Source: Brevundimonas sp. AAP58
GTDB taxonomy: Bacteria > Pseudomonadota > Alphaproteobacteria > Caulobacterales > Caulobacteraceae
DNA length: 64,000 bases
Direction of reading: 5' to 3'
Assembly: GCF_001295975.1 (NCBI RefSeq)
Contig: NZ_LJHU01000058.1
Span: 36,186 to 100,185, forward strand
In this document: in pieces, positions 56,834 through 64,000 of the stretch
How positions within the stretch are numbered: the stretch's first letter is position 1
How the letters are laid out: every line of letters starts with the position of its first letter
Notes under the pieces: generated by a model
Database searches by the model: none
What the model was told of the DNA's origin: nothing
Seen by the model: only the letters and a program-made list of their open reading frames with translations
Position numbers and translations under genes: made by a program

Positions 56834-57262
56834 TCACAGTCTGATGCGGAAATGATAGCCAAGCCGCTCAAATCCTTCCCGATCATAGAAGCGATGGGCC
56901 TCGGTGCGCGCCAGCCCGGAATCCAGATGAACTTCCGTTCGGCCTTCGGCTCGAGCTTGTGCCTTCACATGATCCACCAAAGCTTTGCCGAACCCTGCGG
57001 ATCGCTCGGCCTCCATGACGACCAGATCGTCGATCTGCAGGATACGGCCGCAGTACAGCAGCTCCATGGGCCGCACGCCTGCGACACCGACCACGGCCCC
57101 GTCACGCATGGCCGCGAAAACTCTGAAGCCGTCGGTCATACGCATCCGCCCGACCATGGCGATATAGTCGGCTTCGCTCAGATGAGGTCTCAACTGCGCC
57201 ATCACCGGCCAGGTCTGCGCCAGGCCGCCGTCGTCGATCTCTTCGATCTGCAAGGCGCTCAT
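56834..57262 (-). CDS. GNAT family N-acetyltransferase
   Basis: 142 residues from ATG at 57262 (a longer frame to 57406 overlaps the upstream gene). GNAT fold with ILQIDDLVVMEAERSAGFGK (acetyl-CoA binding R/QxxGxG/A-type region), KALVDHVKAQARAEGRTEVH and the final FYDREGFERLGYHF. Last gene of the rlpA-tmk-holB-tatD-MBL cluster, starting inside the stop region of the MBL gene. Substrate not predictable. Confidence 0.9.
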   Translation of the reverse strand: MSALQIEEIDDGGLAQTWPVMAQLRPHLSEADYIAMVGRMRMTDGFRVFAAMRDGAVVGVAGVRPMELLYCGRILQIDDLVVMEAERSAGFGKALVDHVKAQARAEGRTEVHLDSGLARTEAHRFYDREGFERLGYHFRIRL

Positions 57263-58071
57263 GCTGGCTCCAGCGCCAGCGTGGCCGACCAGCCGTCGTA
57301 GGCGACCTCGACGCCCGCCGGAGTCAGGGCCGCCAGCGCGTTGTAGTCCAGATCGATGTGCAGATTGGTCAGCACGGCTCGCTCCACGCCAGCCGCCGCG
57401 ATCCACGCCAGCGCCTGATCGACGTTGGCGTGCGTCGGATGCCGGGTCCAGCGCAAGGCGTCGATGATCCAGAGCGCCGAACCCCGCACGGCCGCGATCG
57501 CCGCCTCATCCAGATCGGAGATGTCGCTCGAATAGCTGACCGGCCCCAGACGATAGCCGACGGAGCGGATCGGCCCGTGCGCTTGATCGAAGGTCACGAC
57601 CGGGATCGCGCCGCCCGGACCCTCGATCGCCCAGGCCACGCCATGTGGCGGCAGATCGTGCGCCTCGACGATGGCCGGATAGCCCTCCTTGGACTCGAAG
57701 ATGTAGTCAAAACGCGTTGTAAGCGCTGACTTTGTCGTCCAATCCATCCAGGCTGGCACGCGTTTTCGTCTGCGCAACGCGAACGTCCGCAGATCGTCGA
57801 TACCGTGGGTCTGGTCGGCGTGGTCGTGGGTGTAGAGAACGGCGTCCACCCGCGTCGCCTTTGCCGCCAGCATCTGCTCACGCAGGTCCGGCGAGGTATC
57901 GATCAAGACCGCCGTCTCGCCCTCGGGGCCGTGCCGTCGCGCCAGCATGGAGCACCGGGTGCGCCGGTTCTTCGATTCGTCCGGATCGCACGCGCCCCAG
58001 TCGCCGTCCCCTCGCGGGACCCCGCCTGATGAGCCGCATCCCAGGATGGTGACCTCCAGGTCCCTGCTCAC
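57259..58071 (-). CDS. MBL-fold metallohydrolase (PhnP-like)
   Basis: 270 residues, GTG start at 58071. Metallo-beta-lactamase fold: VTILGCGSSGGVPRGDGDWG opening, metal motif YTHDHADQTHGIDDLR, and later NLHIDLDYNAL. Characterised relatives are cyclic phosphodiesterases (PhnP). In alphaproteobacteria it usually follows tatD, as here; the start overlaps the tatD stop and the stop overlaps the GNAT start. Confidence 0.93.
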   Translation of the reverse strand: MSRDLEVTILGCGSSGGVPRGDGDWGACDPDESKNRRTRCSMLARRHGPEGETAVLIDTSPDLREQMLAAKATRVDAVLYTHDHADQTHGIDDLRTFALRRRKRVPAWMDWTTKSALTTRFDYIFESKEGYPAIVEAHDLPPHGVAWAIEGPGGAIPVVTFDQAHGPIRSVGYRLGPVSYSSDISDLDEAAIAAVRGSALWIIDALRWTRHPTHANVDQALAWIAAAGVERAVLTNLHIDLDYNALAALTPAGVEVAYDGWSATLALEPA

Positions 58072-58856
58072 GCTCCCTCCGGTCGCGGAATGCGATCGAA
58101 CAGGGCGAAGAAGGCGTCCGTCGTCCTCGCCTCCGCCTCCTTCCGGCTCCAGCCCCGGATGTCGGCCAGGGCCTGCAGCACATGGCCGATGTAGGCTGGC
58201 TCATTCCGACGCCCCCGATGCGGCACGGGTGCCAGATACGGGCAGTCCGTCTCGACGATGATCCGGTCGGCGGGCATGGCGCGGATCACGGTCCGTACGT
58301 CTTCCGCAGCCTTGAAGGTGGCGATGCCGGACACGGAGAACCAGGCACCCATTTCAGCAGCTTGTTCAGCGAGTTCTGCCCCGCTTGTGTAGCAGTGCAT
58401 CAGGAAACGGAACGGGCCCTCCACCGCTTCTTCCCTCAGGATCGCCCCCATGCGGTCGTCGGCTTCGCGCGTGTGCACCACCAGCGGCAGCCCCGTGCGG
58501 CGAGCGGCGGCGATGTGGGTCCGGAACACCGTCTCCTGCTGGTCACGCGGACTGAGGTCGTAGTGGAAATCCAGACCGCACTCCCCGATGCCGACCACGC
58601 GCGGCCGCTGGGCTAGGTCGATCAGTACCTCAGGCGTCACATGAAGATGGTCCTTGGCCTCATGCGGATGGACTCCGACCGTGCACCAGATGTCCGGATG
58701 GCTCAGGGCCAGCCCGTGCGTCGCCTCGAAGGTCGACAGCTTGTCGGAGATCTCCACCAACATCCCGACGCCGGCCTCGCGTGCCCGGGTAATGACGGCG
58801 TCGCGGTCGTCGTCGAATTGCGGCGCGTGCAGGTTCACGTGGCTATCGATCAGCAT
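58068..58856 (-). CDS. tatD: TatD-family metal-dependent hydrolase
   Basis: 262 residues. TIM-barrel amidohydrolase/DNase family: LIDSHVNLHAPQFDDDRDAV, VGIGECGLDFHYDLSPRDQQ, LPLVVHTREADDRM and LVETDCPYLAPVPHRG-like RIIVETDCPYLAPVPHRGRR. The N-terminal metal motif reads HVN instead of HxH, a variant common in alphaproteobacterial members. The start overlaps the holB stop by seven bases. Probably a 3'-5' exonuclease or D-aminoacyl-tRNA deacylase-like enzyme; the precise role is unclear. Confidence 0.93.
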   Translation of the reverse strand: MLIDSHVNLHAPQFDDDRDAVITRAREAGVGMLVEISDKLSTFEATHGLALSHPDIWCTVGVHPHEAKDHLHVTPEVLIDLAQRPRVVGIGECGLDFHYDLSPRDQQETVFRTHIAAARRTGLPLVVHTREADDRMGAILREEAVEGPFRFLMHCYTSGAELAEQAAEMGAWFSVSGIATFKAAEDVRTVIRAMPADRIIVETDCPYLAPVPHRGRRNEPAYIGHVLQALADIRGWSRKEAEARTTDAFFALFDRIPRPEGA

Positions 58857-59833
58857 CGGGCGGCCCTGTTGCGCGTTCGCTTCAGGTCGGCAAGCGCGGC
58901 GGCCAGCAGGTCGGCGCGATCAAGGTTCACGGCCGCCGCCCGCTCCGGCAGGTCGGTCAACCGGCCCCAGAGCTCGGACCAGGCTTCTCCCCTGCCCCCG
59001 GCCGCCAGCGCCCGGTCGCGTATGGCCGCGGCCAGGCGGTCCATCAGCGCCTCGAACCGCACCTGCCCCTCAGCGCCCCGAAAGCCGTCGGCGACGGACA
59101 GCGCCTCGGCGGCGTCGATCTGGCCCTCATCCACCCAGCGGCGGGCCAAGGCGTCCAGCGCCAGGCTGGTGCTTGACGCCAAGGCCAGCGCCGCGCCCGG
59201 CGACCCGCGCGCCATGTCCGCGATCCGCTCAGCCTCGGCGGTGTCCAGTTCGGTCTGGCGCGCGACCAGACGGGCGATCTCCCCTCGCTCCAGCGCCGGA
59301 AACGTCAGCCGCCGGCACCGCGAGCGGATGGTGGCCAGCAGCCGGCCTGGTCCATGTGTGACCAGCAACAGCACGCCCCGCTCCGGCGGCTCTTCAAGAA
59401 CCTTGAGCAAGGCGTTGGCGGCATTGATGTTCAGGTCGTCGGCAGCGTCAATGATGGCGACGCGATACGGTGCCTGCGACGGGCTCTTGGAGAAGAACTC
59501 CGGCAGGTCGCGCGCCTGATCGACCGAGATCGACTTCTTGGTCTTTCCGCCCTCGACCAGCCGCTCCAGCACCAGAAGGTCCGGATGAGACTGCGCCGAG
59601 ACCAGCTGGCTGACCGGATCACCCGGTGCCGCTCCGAGCGGGCCGCGCGAGGCGTCATGCCGCGCCCCCAGCAGCGTCCGCGCCGCGCGATAGGCGAAGG
59701 TGGCCTTGCCGATGCCCTCCGGCCCGCACAGCAGCCAGGCGTGATGCAGCCGTCCCCGCTCGCGCGCGTCGACGAAGGCCCGCTCGGCGGCCTCGGACGG
59801 AACGAGGTCAAAGCGGTCGCGCGGATGGGTCAC
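58850..59833 (-). CDS. holB: DNA polymerase III subunit delta'
   Basis: Clamp-loader subunit, 327 residues from GTG at 59833, overlapping the tmk stop. P-loop-like GPEGIGKATFAYRAARTLLG, then SISVDQARDLPEFFSKSPSQ, IIDAADDLNINAANALLKVL (the sensor/SRC-type region) and TRSRCRRLTFPAL-type LLATIRSRCRRLTFPALERG. Part of the replication/nucleotide operon tmk-holB; metG, often found between holB and tatD, is absent. Confidence 0.93.
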   Translation of the reverse strand: MTHPRDRFDLVPSEAAERAFVDARERGRLHHAWLLCGPEGIGKATFAYRAARTLLGARHDASRGPLGAAPGDPVSQLVSAQSHPDLLVLERLVEGGKTKKSISVDQARDLPEFFSKSPSQAPYRVAIIDAADDLNINAANALLKVLEEPPERGVLLLVTHGPGRLLATIRSRCRRLTFPALERGEIARLVARQTELDTAEAERIADMARGSPGAALALASSTSLALDALARRWVDEGQIDAAEALSVADGFRGAEGQVRFEALMDRLAAAIRDRALAAGGRGEAWSELWGRLTDLPERAAAVNLDRADLLAAALADLKRTRNRAARC

Positions 59834-60453
59834 AGCAACGGCTCCACCGCCGCCCACACCCGTTCGGCGACGACGTCTGGATCACCGCTCGCGTCGATCA
59901 GCCGGCAACGGTCCGGGTTGGCGTCAGCCACCGCGCGGAACCCGTCGCGCAGCCGGGCGTGGAAGGCCGCGCCCTTGGATTCGAACCGCGTCTCGGCCGC
60001 CCCACGCCCCAGCGCCCGCTCCAGCCCGACCTCGAACGGCAGGTCGAACACCAGCGTCAGGTCCGGCTGATGGCCCCCGACCACCCCCCGCTCCATCGCC
60101 GCGACGAGATCTAGGTCCGCCCCGCCCGCCAGTCCCTGATAGACCCGGCTGGAGTCGGCGAAGCGGTCACACACGACCCACCGACCGGCCTGGAGCGCCG
60201 GCGTGATGGTCCGCTCCAGATGATCGGATCGCGCGGCGTACATCAGCAGCAGCTCCGTCCGTGCCGACCAGCGCTCCGCCGCGCCGGAAACCACCAGAGC
60301 CCGGATGTCCTCGGCCCCGGGGGATCCGCCGGGCTCTCGCGTTCGCACGACGTCCAGCCCGCGCGCCTGCAGCCGCGCGACCAGCCGCGCCGCCTGGGTG
60401 GATTTGCCGGTCCCCTCCCCGCCTTCGAATGTGATGAACCTGCCGCGAGTCAC
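59830..60453 (-). CDS. tmk: Thymidylate kinase
   Basis: Phosphorylates dTMP to dTDP. 207 residues from GTG at 60453 (the frame is open to 60480). P-loop FEGGEGTGKSTQAARL, the DR[YH] region VVCDRFADSSRVYQG, and the LID ALGRGAAETRFE. Lies between rlpA and holB on the minus strand and overlaps holB by four bases. Confidence 0.95.
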   Translation of the reverse strand: MTRGRFITFEGGEGTGKSTQAARLVARLQARGLDVVRTREPGGSPGAEDIRALVVSGAAERWSARTELLLMYAARSDHLERTITPALQAGRWVVCDRFADSSRVYQGLAGGADLDLVAAMERGVVGGHQPDLTLVFDLPFEVGLERALGRGAAETRFESKGAAFHARLRDGFRAVADANPDRCRLIDASGDPDVVAERVWAAVEPLL

Positions 60454-60513
60454 GCCGGCACAATGGCGGGGCCAGGCCACGGGGCCAAGGCCGCGCCGCT
60501 CGGAAAGTGGGGA

Positions 60514-61332
60514 TCAGCCCGAGGGAATCAGTCGAGCGGCGGCAAACCCTTGCGCCAGAGTCTCCTGTCTGGCCCGCTCGGCCGCGTTAACGTCGGGCCA
60601 GGGCCCGGTGATCACGCGAAACATCGCGCCATTCGTCGCCGCCTGCACTTGGGCCGGCTGACCCAGACGGTCAGCCGTCGCCCGCGCCAACTGTGGGTCC
60701 GTAAACGCCGCAACCTCGATCCAGTAGGTCTGGCGAGGGTCAAGCGCAGAAGCCGAAGGAAGGACCACTGGCGCGGACGCCTCGGCGACCTGCAGTCTCT
60801 GGCCACCGCCCAGACGCGGCGCGCGACCCAGATAGCGCACGCGCACCTCGCCCACGCCGCGACCGAGCAGATCCAGCGCCTCGGCTGCCCCGCGCGACAG
60901 GTCAATGATTCGCCCATCCACGAACGGCCCCCGGTCGTTGACGCGCAGGACCACACGCCGACCATTGGCCAGGTTCGTGACCTCCACCAGCCCTGGCAGG
61001 GGCAGCGTCTTGTGGGCCGCCGTGAGGGCATGCATGTCGAACCGCTCGCCGGTCGCCGTTGGCCGGCCGTGGAACTGCTCGCCATACCAGGACGCCAGGC
61101 CCGTCTCGTCGTAGTTCGGCTGCTCCTCAGGCCGATACCAACGTCCGCGGATCTGATAGGGCCGCATCGTTCCCGAAACGATCGGCGCGGGATCGGTCAC
61201 TTCTGGAACAGCCGCCCTATCCCCCCGGCGTGCGGCCGACGGGCCTGTGGCGCACGCGGCTACACCCGCCAACAGACCAGCGACGGCAACGATCCTGAAG
61301 GCGCGCCTGGCGAACATGGGCAGCGAAAACAT
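60514..61332 (-). CDS. rlpA: Septal ring lytic transglycosylase RlpA-like lipoprotein
   Basis: 272 residues. Lipobox LAGVAAC (cysteine near residue 27) after a signal sequence, then a double-psi beta-barrel domain at about 75-170: [40 protein letters not shown], and a C-terminal SPOR domain at about 198-272 that binds denuded peptidoglycan at the division site. Promoter-proximal to tmk in the same direction, with 60 bases between; the dac-type carboxypeptidase gene often found there is absent. Confidence 0.93.
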   Translation of the reverse strand: MFSLPMFARRAFRIVAVAGLLAGVAACATGPSAARRGDRAAVPEVTDPAPIVSGTMRPYQIRGRWYRPEEQPNYDETGLASWYGEQFHGRPTATGERFDMHALTAAHKTLPLPGLVEVTNLANGRRVVLRVNDRGPFVDGRIIDLSRGAAEALDLLGRGVGEVRVRYLGRAPRLGGGQRLQVAEASAPVVLPSASALDPRQTYWIEVAAFTDPQLARATADRLGQPAQVQAATNGAMFRVITGPWPDVNAAERARQETLAQGFAAARLIPSG

Positions 61333-61398
61333 GTCGCCAAGATCGCCGCCGCGATTTCCCTTTTGGTTAACGCCGCATCCGCTGCTATCCCCTGCCCC

Positions 61399-61491
61399 GC
61401 CGGACAGGTGGCCGAGTGGTTTAAGGCAGCGGTCTTGAAAACCGCCGTAGGTGGAAGCCTACCGTGGGTTCGAATCCCACCCTGTCCGCCA
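61399..61491 (+). tRNA. tRNA-Ser (anticodon UGA)
   Basis: 93-base type II tRNA with CCA. Acceptor GGACAGG (61399-61405) pairs with CCTGTCC (61481-61487). Anticodon stem GCGGT/ACCGC with loop CTTGAAA gives TGA. Long variable arm GTAGGTGGAAGCCTAC. T arm GTGGG-TTCGAAT-CCCAC. It marks the boundary between the conserved chromosome and the recombinase module. Confidence 0.97.
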
Positions 61492-61882
61492 CCGTTCTTA
61501 CCCGAAGCTGGCGGGTCCCTGATACCAGCGAAATACCCTCGACATTACCGCGACATGCCCGGAACCGGAGACGCATTCGCGGTCTCTGCGGTCGCTCGTC
61601 CGTCCCTGATCCAGCCAATACCCTGGCTTCGTCTCTGCTGAGCGCGAGACGGGTCCCTTTCCCGTGACCGGCCGCGATCCCTGATAACAGGGAAGTACTG
61701 GGAAAACTTCCATCGTTGATCGATTTCGACATGACGCCGCGACCCGCAAACCCCCGCCCCTGCTGGGTTCAGCGTTCCTGGCGCATTGGATTTCCCGTAA
61801 ACCGAACAGGGAATACTCCCCGCGCTTGCAGGGAATATCCTTGGGTGATCAGGGAACGGGTTCGCCTGGAACAGGCAACCCT
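61492..61882. repeat. Noncoding stretch with CAGGGAA repeats between tRNA-Ser and recombinase
   Basis: 391 bases without a supported gene. CAGGGAA occurs at 61688-61694, 61807-61813, 61829-61835 and 61850-61856, three of these within 50 bases, and the reverse form TCCCTG occurs at 61517-61522, about 61604 and 61678-61683. TCCCTG-ATAA-CAGGGA at 61678-61693 is a perfect palindrome. Such CAGGGAA-rich stretches are seen beside this kind of recombinase in alphaproteobacteria; they may be regulatory or recombination sites. Confidence 0.6.
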
Positions 61883-63520
61883 TTAGGCGGCGTAGAGACG
61901 CCGCTGCTCAGTCCAGTCGAGCGGCAACTCGGCCCGCGTGACCGCTTCCAGCGTCAGACCCACCGGCTGCCGGCCATCGAGGATGGCGGCCTTCAGATCG
62001 GGGGCGAGGAAGGCGGGCCTGATCATGCGTCGGACAAAAGCGCCGGACACGCCCTCGGCCTCGGCGATCTGGTTGATGCTGTCGATCTCGCCGGCGAACA
62101 GTCGACGCTTCCACGCTTCGGCACGGATCAATGCTGCGGCCATGACCTGATCGATCCGGGTCGAAGCGATAGCCGGTGAGCCCTCCGGCCCGACAGCGAC
62201 CATGGTTCCACCCCGGCGAACGAGACGGACCTTGATCTCCGTCATGGGCACGTCGCCGCGTCGCTCCAGGCGATCGATGCCAACGCGGCTCTCCGGGATC
62301 AGATCGCGCGCGGCGATCTTGAGGCGCTCCTCGTCGAACCTGATGATCACGGCGTCCGCAGCCACCTCGATGCGTTCGATGACGTCACGGACAGTGGTCC
62401 AGTCGGGCGTGACTGATGCGCTGTCGATGATCCGCAGCTCGCCCAGACGCCGCGCAACGAGGTCTTCGAGCAGCGGTGCCGAGACGCGCGAGACTGCGCC
62501 GGCCTTGTCGGGCCGCCCGGTCGTGAGCGCTGTAGAGACATAGTAGTGGTAGCTGGGCTTGTTCGGCTTGGTCGCCTTGACCGGAGACATCGGGTTGCCA
62601 GCGGAATCGAACAGCAATCCCATCAGCGGCGCGCCCTTGTGGGGACGGCGGGCTTCTCCGGGCAGGCGCGTTTTGCGATCGTTCTCGTCGAGGCGAGCCT
62701 GGACGGCATCGAAGGTCTCGCGGTCGATGATAGCCGGATGCTGGCCAGGATAGCTCCTGGTCTTGTGGGGGATCTCTCCGACGTAGGTGCGGTTGCGCAG
62801 CATATGGAACAGCGCGCCGCGGTCCATCGGCCGGCCGCCGGTCTCAACTCCGGCCTTGGTCGTCCGGCGTTTTGACACAACCCCAGCCATGGTCAGTTCC
62901 TGGTGTACCTGATGAACCGAGCCGGTCTCGAGGTAGCGGCGGAAAATCCCGCGCACCGTCTCAGCCTCTGTCGGATTGATGACCAGGGTTCGCCCCGACG
63001 CCTCGTATCCGAGGGGCACTCCACCCCCCATCCACATACCGAGCTTCTTGGAGGCAGCGATCTTGTCTCGAATCCGCTCACCGGTCACCTCGCGCTCGAA
63101 CTGGGCGAAGGACAGAAGGACGTTCAGGGTCAGCCGGCCCATGGAGGTCGTGGTGTTGAAGGCCTGGGTCACGCTGACGAAGCTGGCACCAGCCTTATCC
63201 AGGACATCGACGATCCTGGAGAAGTCGGTCAGGGCGCGGGTCAGGCGGTCGACCTTGTAGACCACCACCACATCAATCAGGCCTGAGGCTACATCCGCCA
63301 TCAGCCGCTTCAACGCTGGTCGCTCCATGTTGCCGCCGCTGAACCCGCCATCGTCATAGACCTCGGGAAGCAGCGTCCAGCCCTCGCCAGCCTGGGAGAG
63401 GACATAGGCGGCGCAGGCGTCGCGCTGCGCGTGGAGCGAGTTGTAGTCCTGCTCCAGGCCCTCTTCGGTGCTCTTGCGGGTATAGATGGCGCAGCGAATG
63501 GGACGGCCGGCGGGCTTCAT
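61883..63520 (-). CDS. Large serine recombinase
   Basis: 545 residues from ATG at 63520 (frame open to 63565). Resolvase catalytic domain at about 8-155 with CAIYTRKSTEEGLEQDYNSL (catalytic serine in TRKS), VYKVDRLTRALTDFSRIVD and ERIRDKIAASKK, then a recombinase domain with GRPMDRGALFHMLRNRTYVG. The zinc-ribbon cysteines usual in large serine recombinases are not visible; the region reads LLFDSAGNPMSPVKATK, as in the DUF2924-associated subfamily. The start overlaps the DUF2924 gene stop. Confidence 0.92.
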   Translation of the reverse strand: MKPAGRPIRCAIYTRKSTEEGLEQDYNSLHAQRDACAAYVLSQAGEGWTLLPEVYDDGGFSGGNMERPALKRLMADVASGLIDVVVVYKVDRLTRALTDFSRIVDVLDKAGASFVSVTQAFNTTTSMGRLTLNVLLSFAQFEREVTGERIRDKIAASKKLGMWMGGGVPLGYEASGRTLVINPTEAETVRGIFRRYLETGSVHQVHQELTMAGVVSKRRTTKAGVETGGRPMDRGALFHMLRNRTYVGEIPHKTRSYPGQHPAIIDRETFDAVQARLDENDRKTRLPGEARRPHKGAPLMGLLFDSAGNPMSPVKATKPNKPSYHYYVSTALTTGRPDKAGAVSRVSAPLLEDLVARRLGELRIIDSASVTPDWTTVRDVIERIEVAADAVIIRFDEERLKIAARDLIPESRVGIDRLERRGDVPMTEIKVRLVRRGGTMVAVGPEGSPAIASTRIDQVMAAALIRAEAWKRRLFAGEIDSINQIAEAEGVSGAFVRRMIRPAFLAPDLKAAILDGRQPVGLTLEAVTRAELPLDWTEQRRLYAA

Positions 63521-63948
63521 GCGGCTTCCGTTTCCCTGAGGCCGAAGAACCGAGGTCCGTTCCATCGGACGCCAGTGATCAGCCTGGCCACCTTGGAGAG
63601 GCTGGCGTGCTTTTCGCCATTCCAGATGAAGCCGTCATGGACCACCTCGACCTCGTGGCGTCGTCCCTGCCACTCCCGGATGAGCGTGGAGCCGGGCTTG
63701 AATGCGGCGGTGCGCACCTTGGGCTTATGGCCCATGCGATGCCTGGAGGCCGCGCTGGTCAGGCGGCGGTCGGGACTGACGGTGCCTTGGCCGGAAGCAT
63801 TCATCTGCAGCGCCTCGGCCACCGCGCGGCGCAGGATGTCCGGGGAGCGGACCGGGGGCGGCTCACCGAGCCGCTCCCTCCACACCGCGCGAAGCGCATC
63901 GACGTCCATGGCTGTGAGGCTGACCAGCGTTTCGCGCAAGTCACTCAT
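63517..63948 (-). CDS. DUF2924 domain protein
   Basis: 143 residues. DUF2924 family: LDALRAVWRERLGEPPPVRS-like VDALRAVWRERLGEPPP, PDILRRAVAEALQ and the C-terminal LIREWQGRRHEVEVVHDGFI. It is a regular partner of this recombinase family and is presumed to help recombination or control it, but its function is untested. Overlaps the recombinase start by four bases and the stop of the upstream gene. Confidence 0.9.
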   Translation of the reverse strand: MSDLRETLVSLTAMDVDALRAVWRERLGEPPPVRSPDILRRAVAEALQMNASGQGTVSPDRRLTSAASRHRMGHKPKVRTAAFKPGSTLIREWQGRRHEVEVVHDGFIWNGEKHASLSKVARLITGVRWNGPRFFGLRETEAA

Positions 63949-64000
63949 GACCGCGACGCCTCGGCGGGCTCGGCAGCCTGGGCGATACGCCAGACCCGCC
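63945..64000 (-). CDS. 3' end of a DUF3489-like gene (cut by window edge)
   Basis: Seventeen residues are visible ahead of a stop that overlaps the DUF2924 start (ATGA): RVWRIAQAAEPAEASRS. The RVxRIA end is the usual C-terminus of DUF3489 proteins, which stand first in DUF3489-DUF2924-recombinase modules. Assignment rests on this short tail and context. Confidence 0.55.
   Translation of the reverse strand, partial: RVWRIAQAAEPAEASRS

Noticed and set aside
61399..61491. tRNA-Ser 3' end as the attachment site of the recombinase module
   Set aside because: No second copy of the 3' end can be seen within the window, and serine recombinases usually use other targets; left as an open question, not called as an att site.

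Overview
The window is high-GC, densely packed bacterial chromosome. It most resembles Caulobacterales, probably Brevundimonas or a close relative. The evidence is gene content and order (nuoLMN-birA-coaX-rnj-...-mce-DUF1467-proS-lolCD; pyrE-pdxJ-acpS-lepB-rnc-era), alphaproteobacterial-type SspB, DUF4169, TIGR02444 and an NDUFS4-like protein, and a circularly permuted two-piece tmRNA. This placement is inference from the sequence alone.

Layout. 1-18.4 kb, all plus strand, is a run of almost gap-free, often overlapping housekeeping genes: the end of the complex I operon (nuoL partial, nuoM, nuoN), birA, coaX, RNase J, a membrane protein, methylmalonyl-CoA epimerase, a DUF1467 protein, a lipoprotein, proS, the lipoprotein-release transporter (lolC/E, lolD), then pyrE-pdxJ-acpS-lepB-rnc-era. 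At 18.4-22.8 kb an accessory block separates era from recO: a serine beta-lactamase-fold hydrolase, then a minus-strand ArsR regulator with two SRPBCC proteins, a VOC protein and a RibD-like reductase behind a perfect palindromic operator. 22.8-31.1 kb carries recO, a hybrid histidine kinase, parC and lon, closed by a strong terminator and tRNA-Val.

31.1-49.6 kb is mixed: hemB, a vapBC toxin-antitoxin pair, a branched-chain-type acyl-CoA dehydrogenase, an NDUFS4-like protein, tRNA-Arg, a PLP-dependent sulfur-amino-acid enzyme, an orphan substrate-binding lipoprotein beside a DAACS symporter, a sulfurtransferase and an Fe-S photolyase with overlapping divergent start codons, ubiX and coq4 (ubiquinone pathway), small DUF465/DUF4169/RHH/DUF2171 proteins, fumC, a RusA-like nuclease and a secreted C13 protease. 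49.07-50.0 kb pairs sspB with the permuted tmRNA gene; the two products act together in ribosome rescue and ClpXP delivery.

50-61.5 kb holds a PP2C-protein kinase fusion, a low-GC unrecognised gene, miaA, an Mrp ATPase, an old yellow enzyme, a sterol-desaturase-family enzyme and a minus-strand cluster rlpA-tmk-holB-tatD-MBL-GNAT. tRNA-Ser(UGA) at 61.4 kb is followed by a 390-bp repeat-bearing noncoding stretch and the edge of a mobile module (serine recombinase, DUF2924, DUF3489-like) that runs off the window.

No CRISPR array, rRNA operon, insertion sequence or antiphage operon of a named type was recognised. The most unusual items are the permuted tmRNA with its own tag sequence, the unrecognised low-GC gene at 51.9-52.7 kb, the substrate-binding protein/symporter pair, and the CAGGGAA repeats beside the recombinase.
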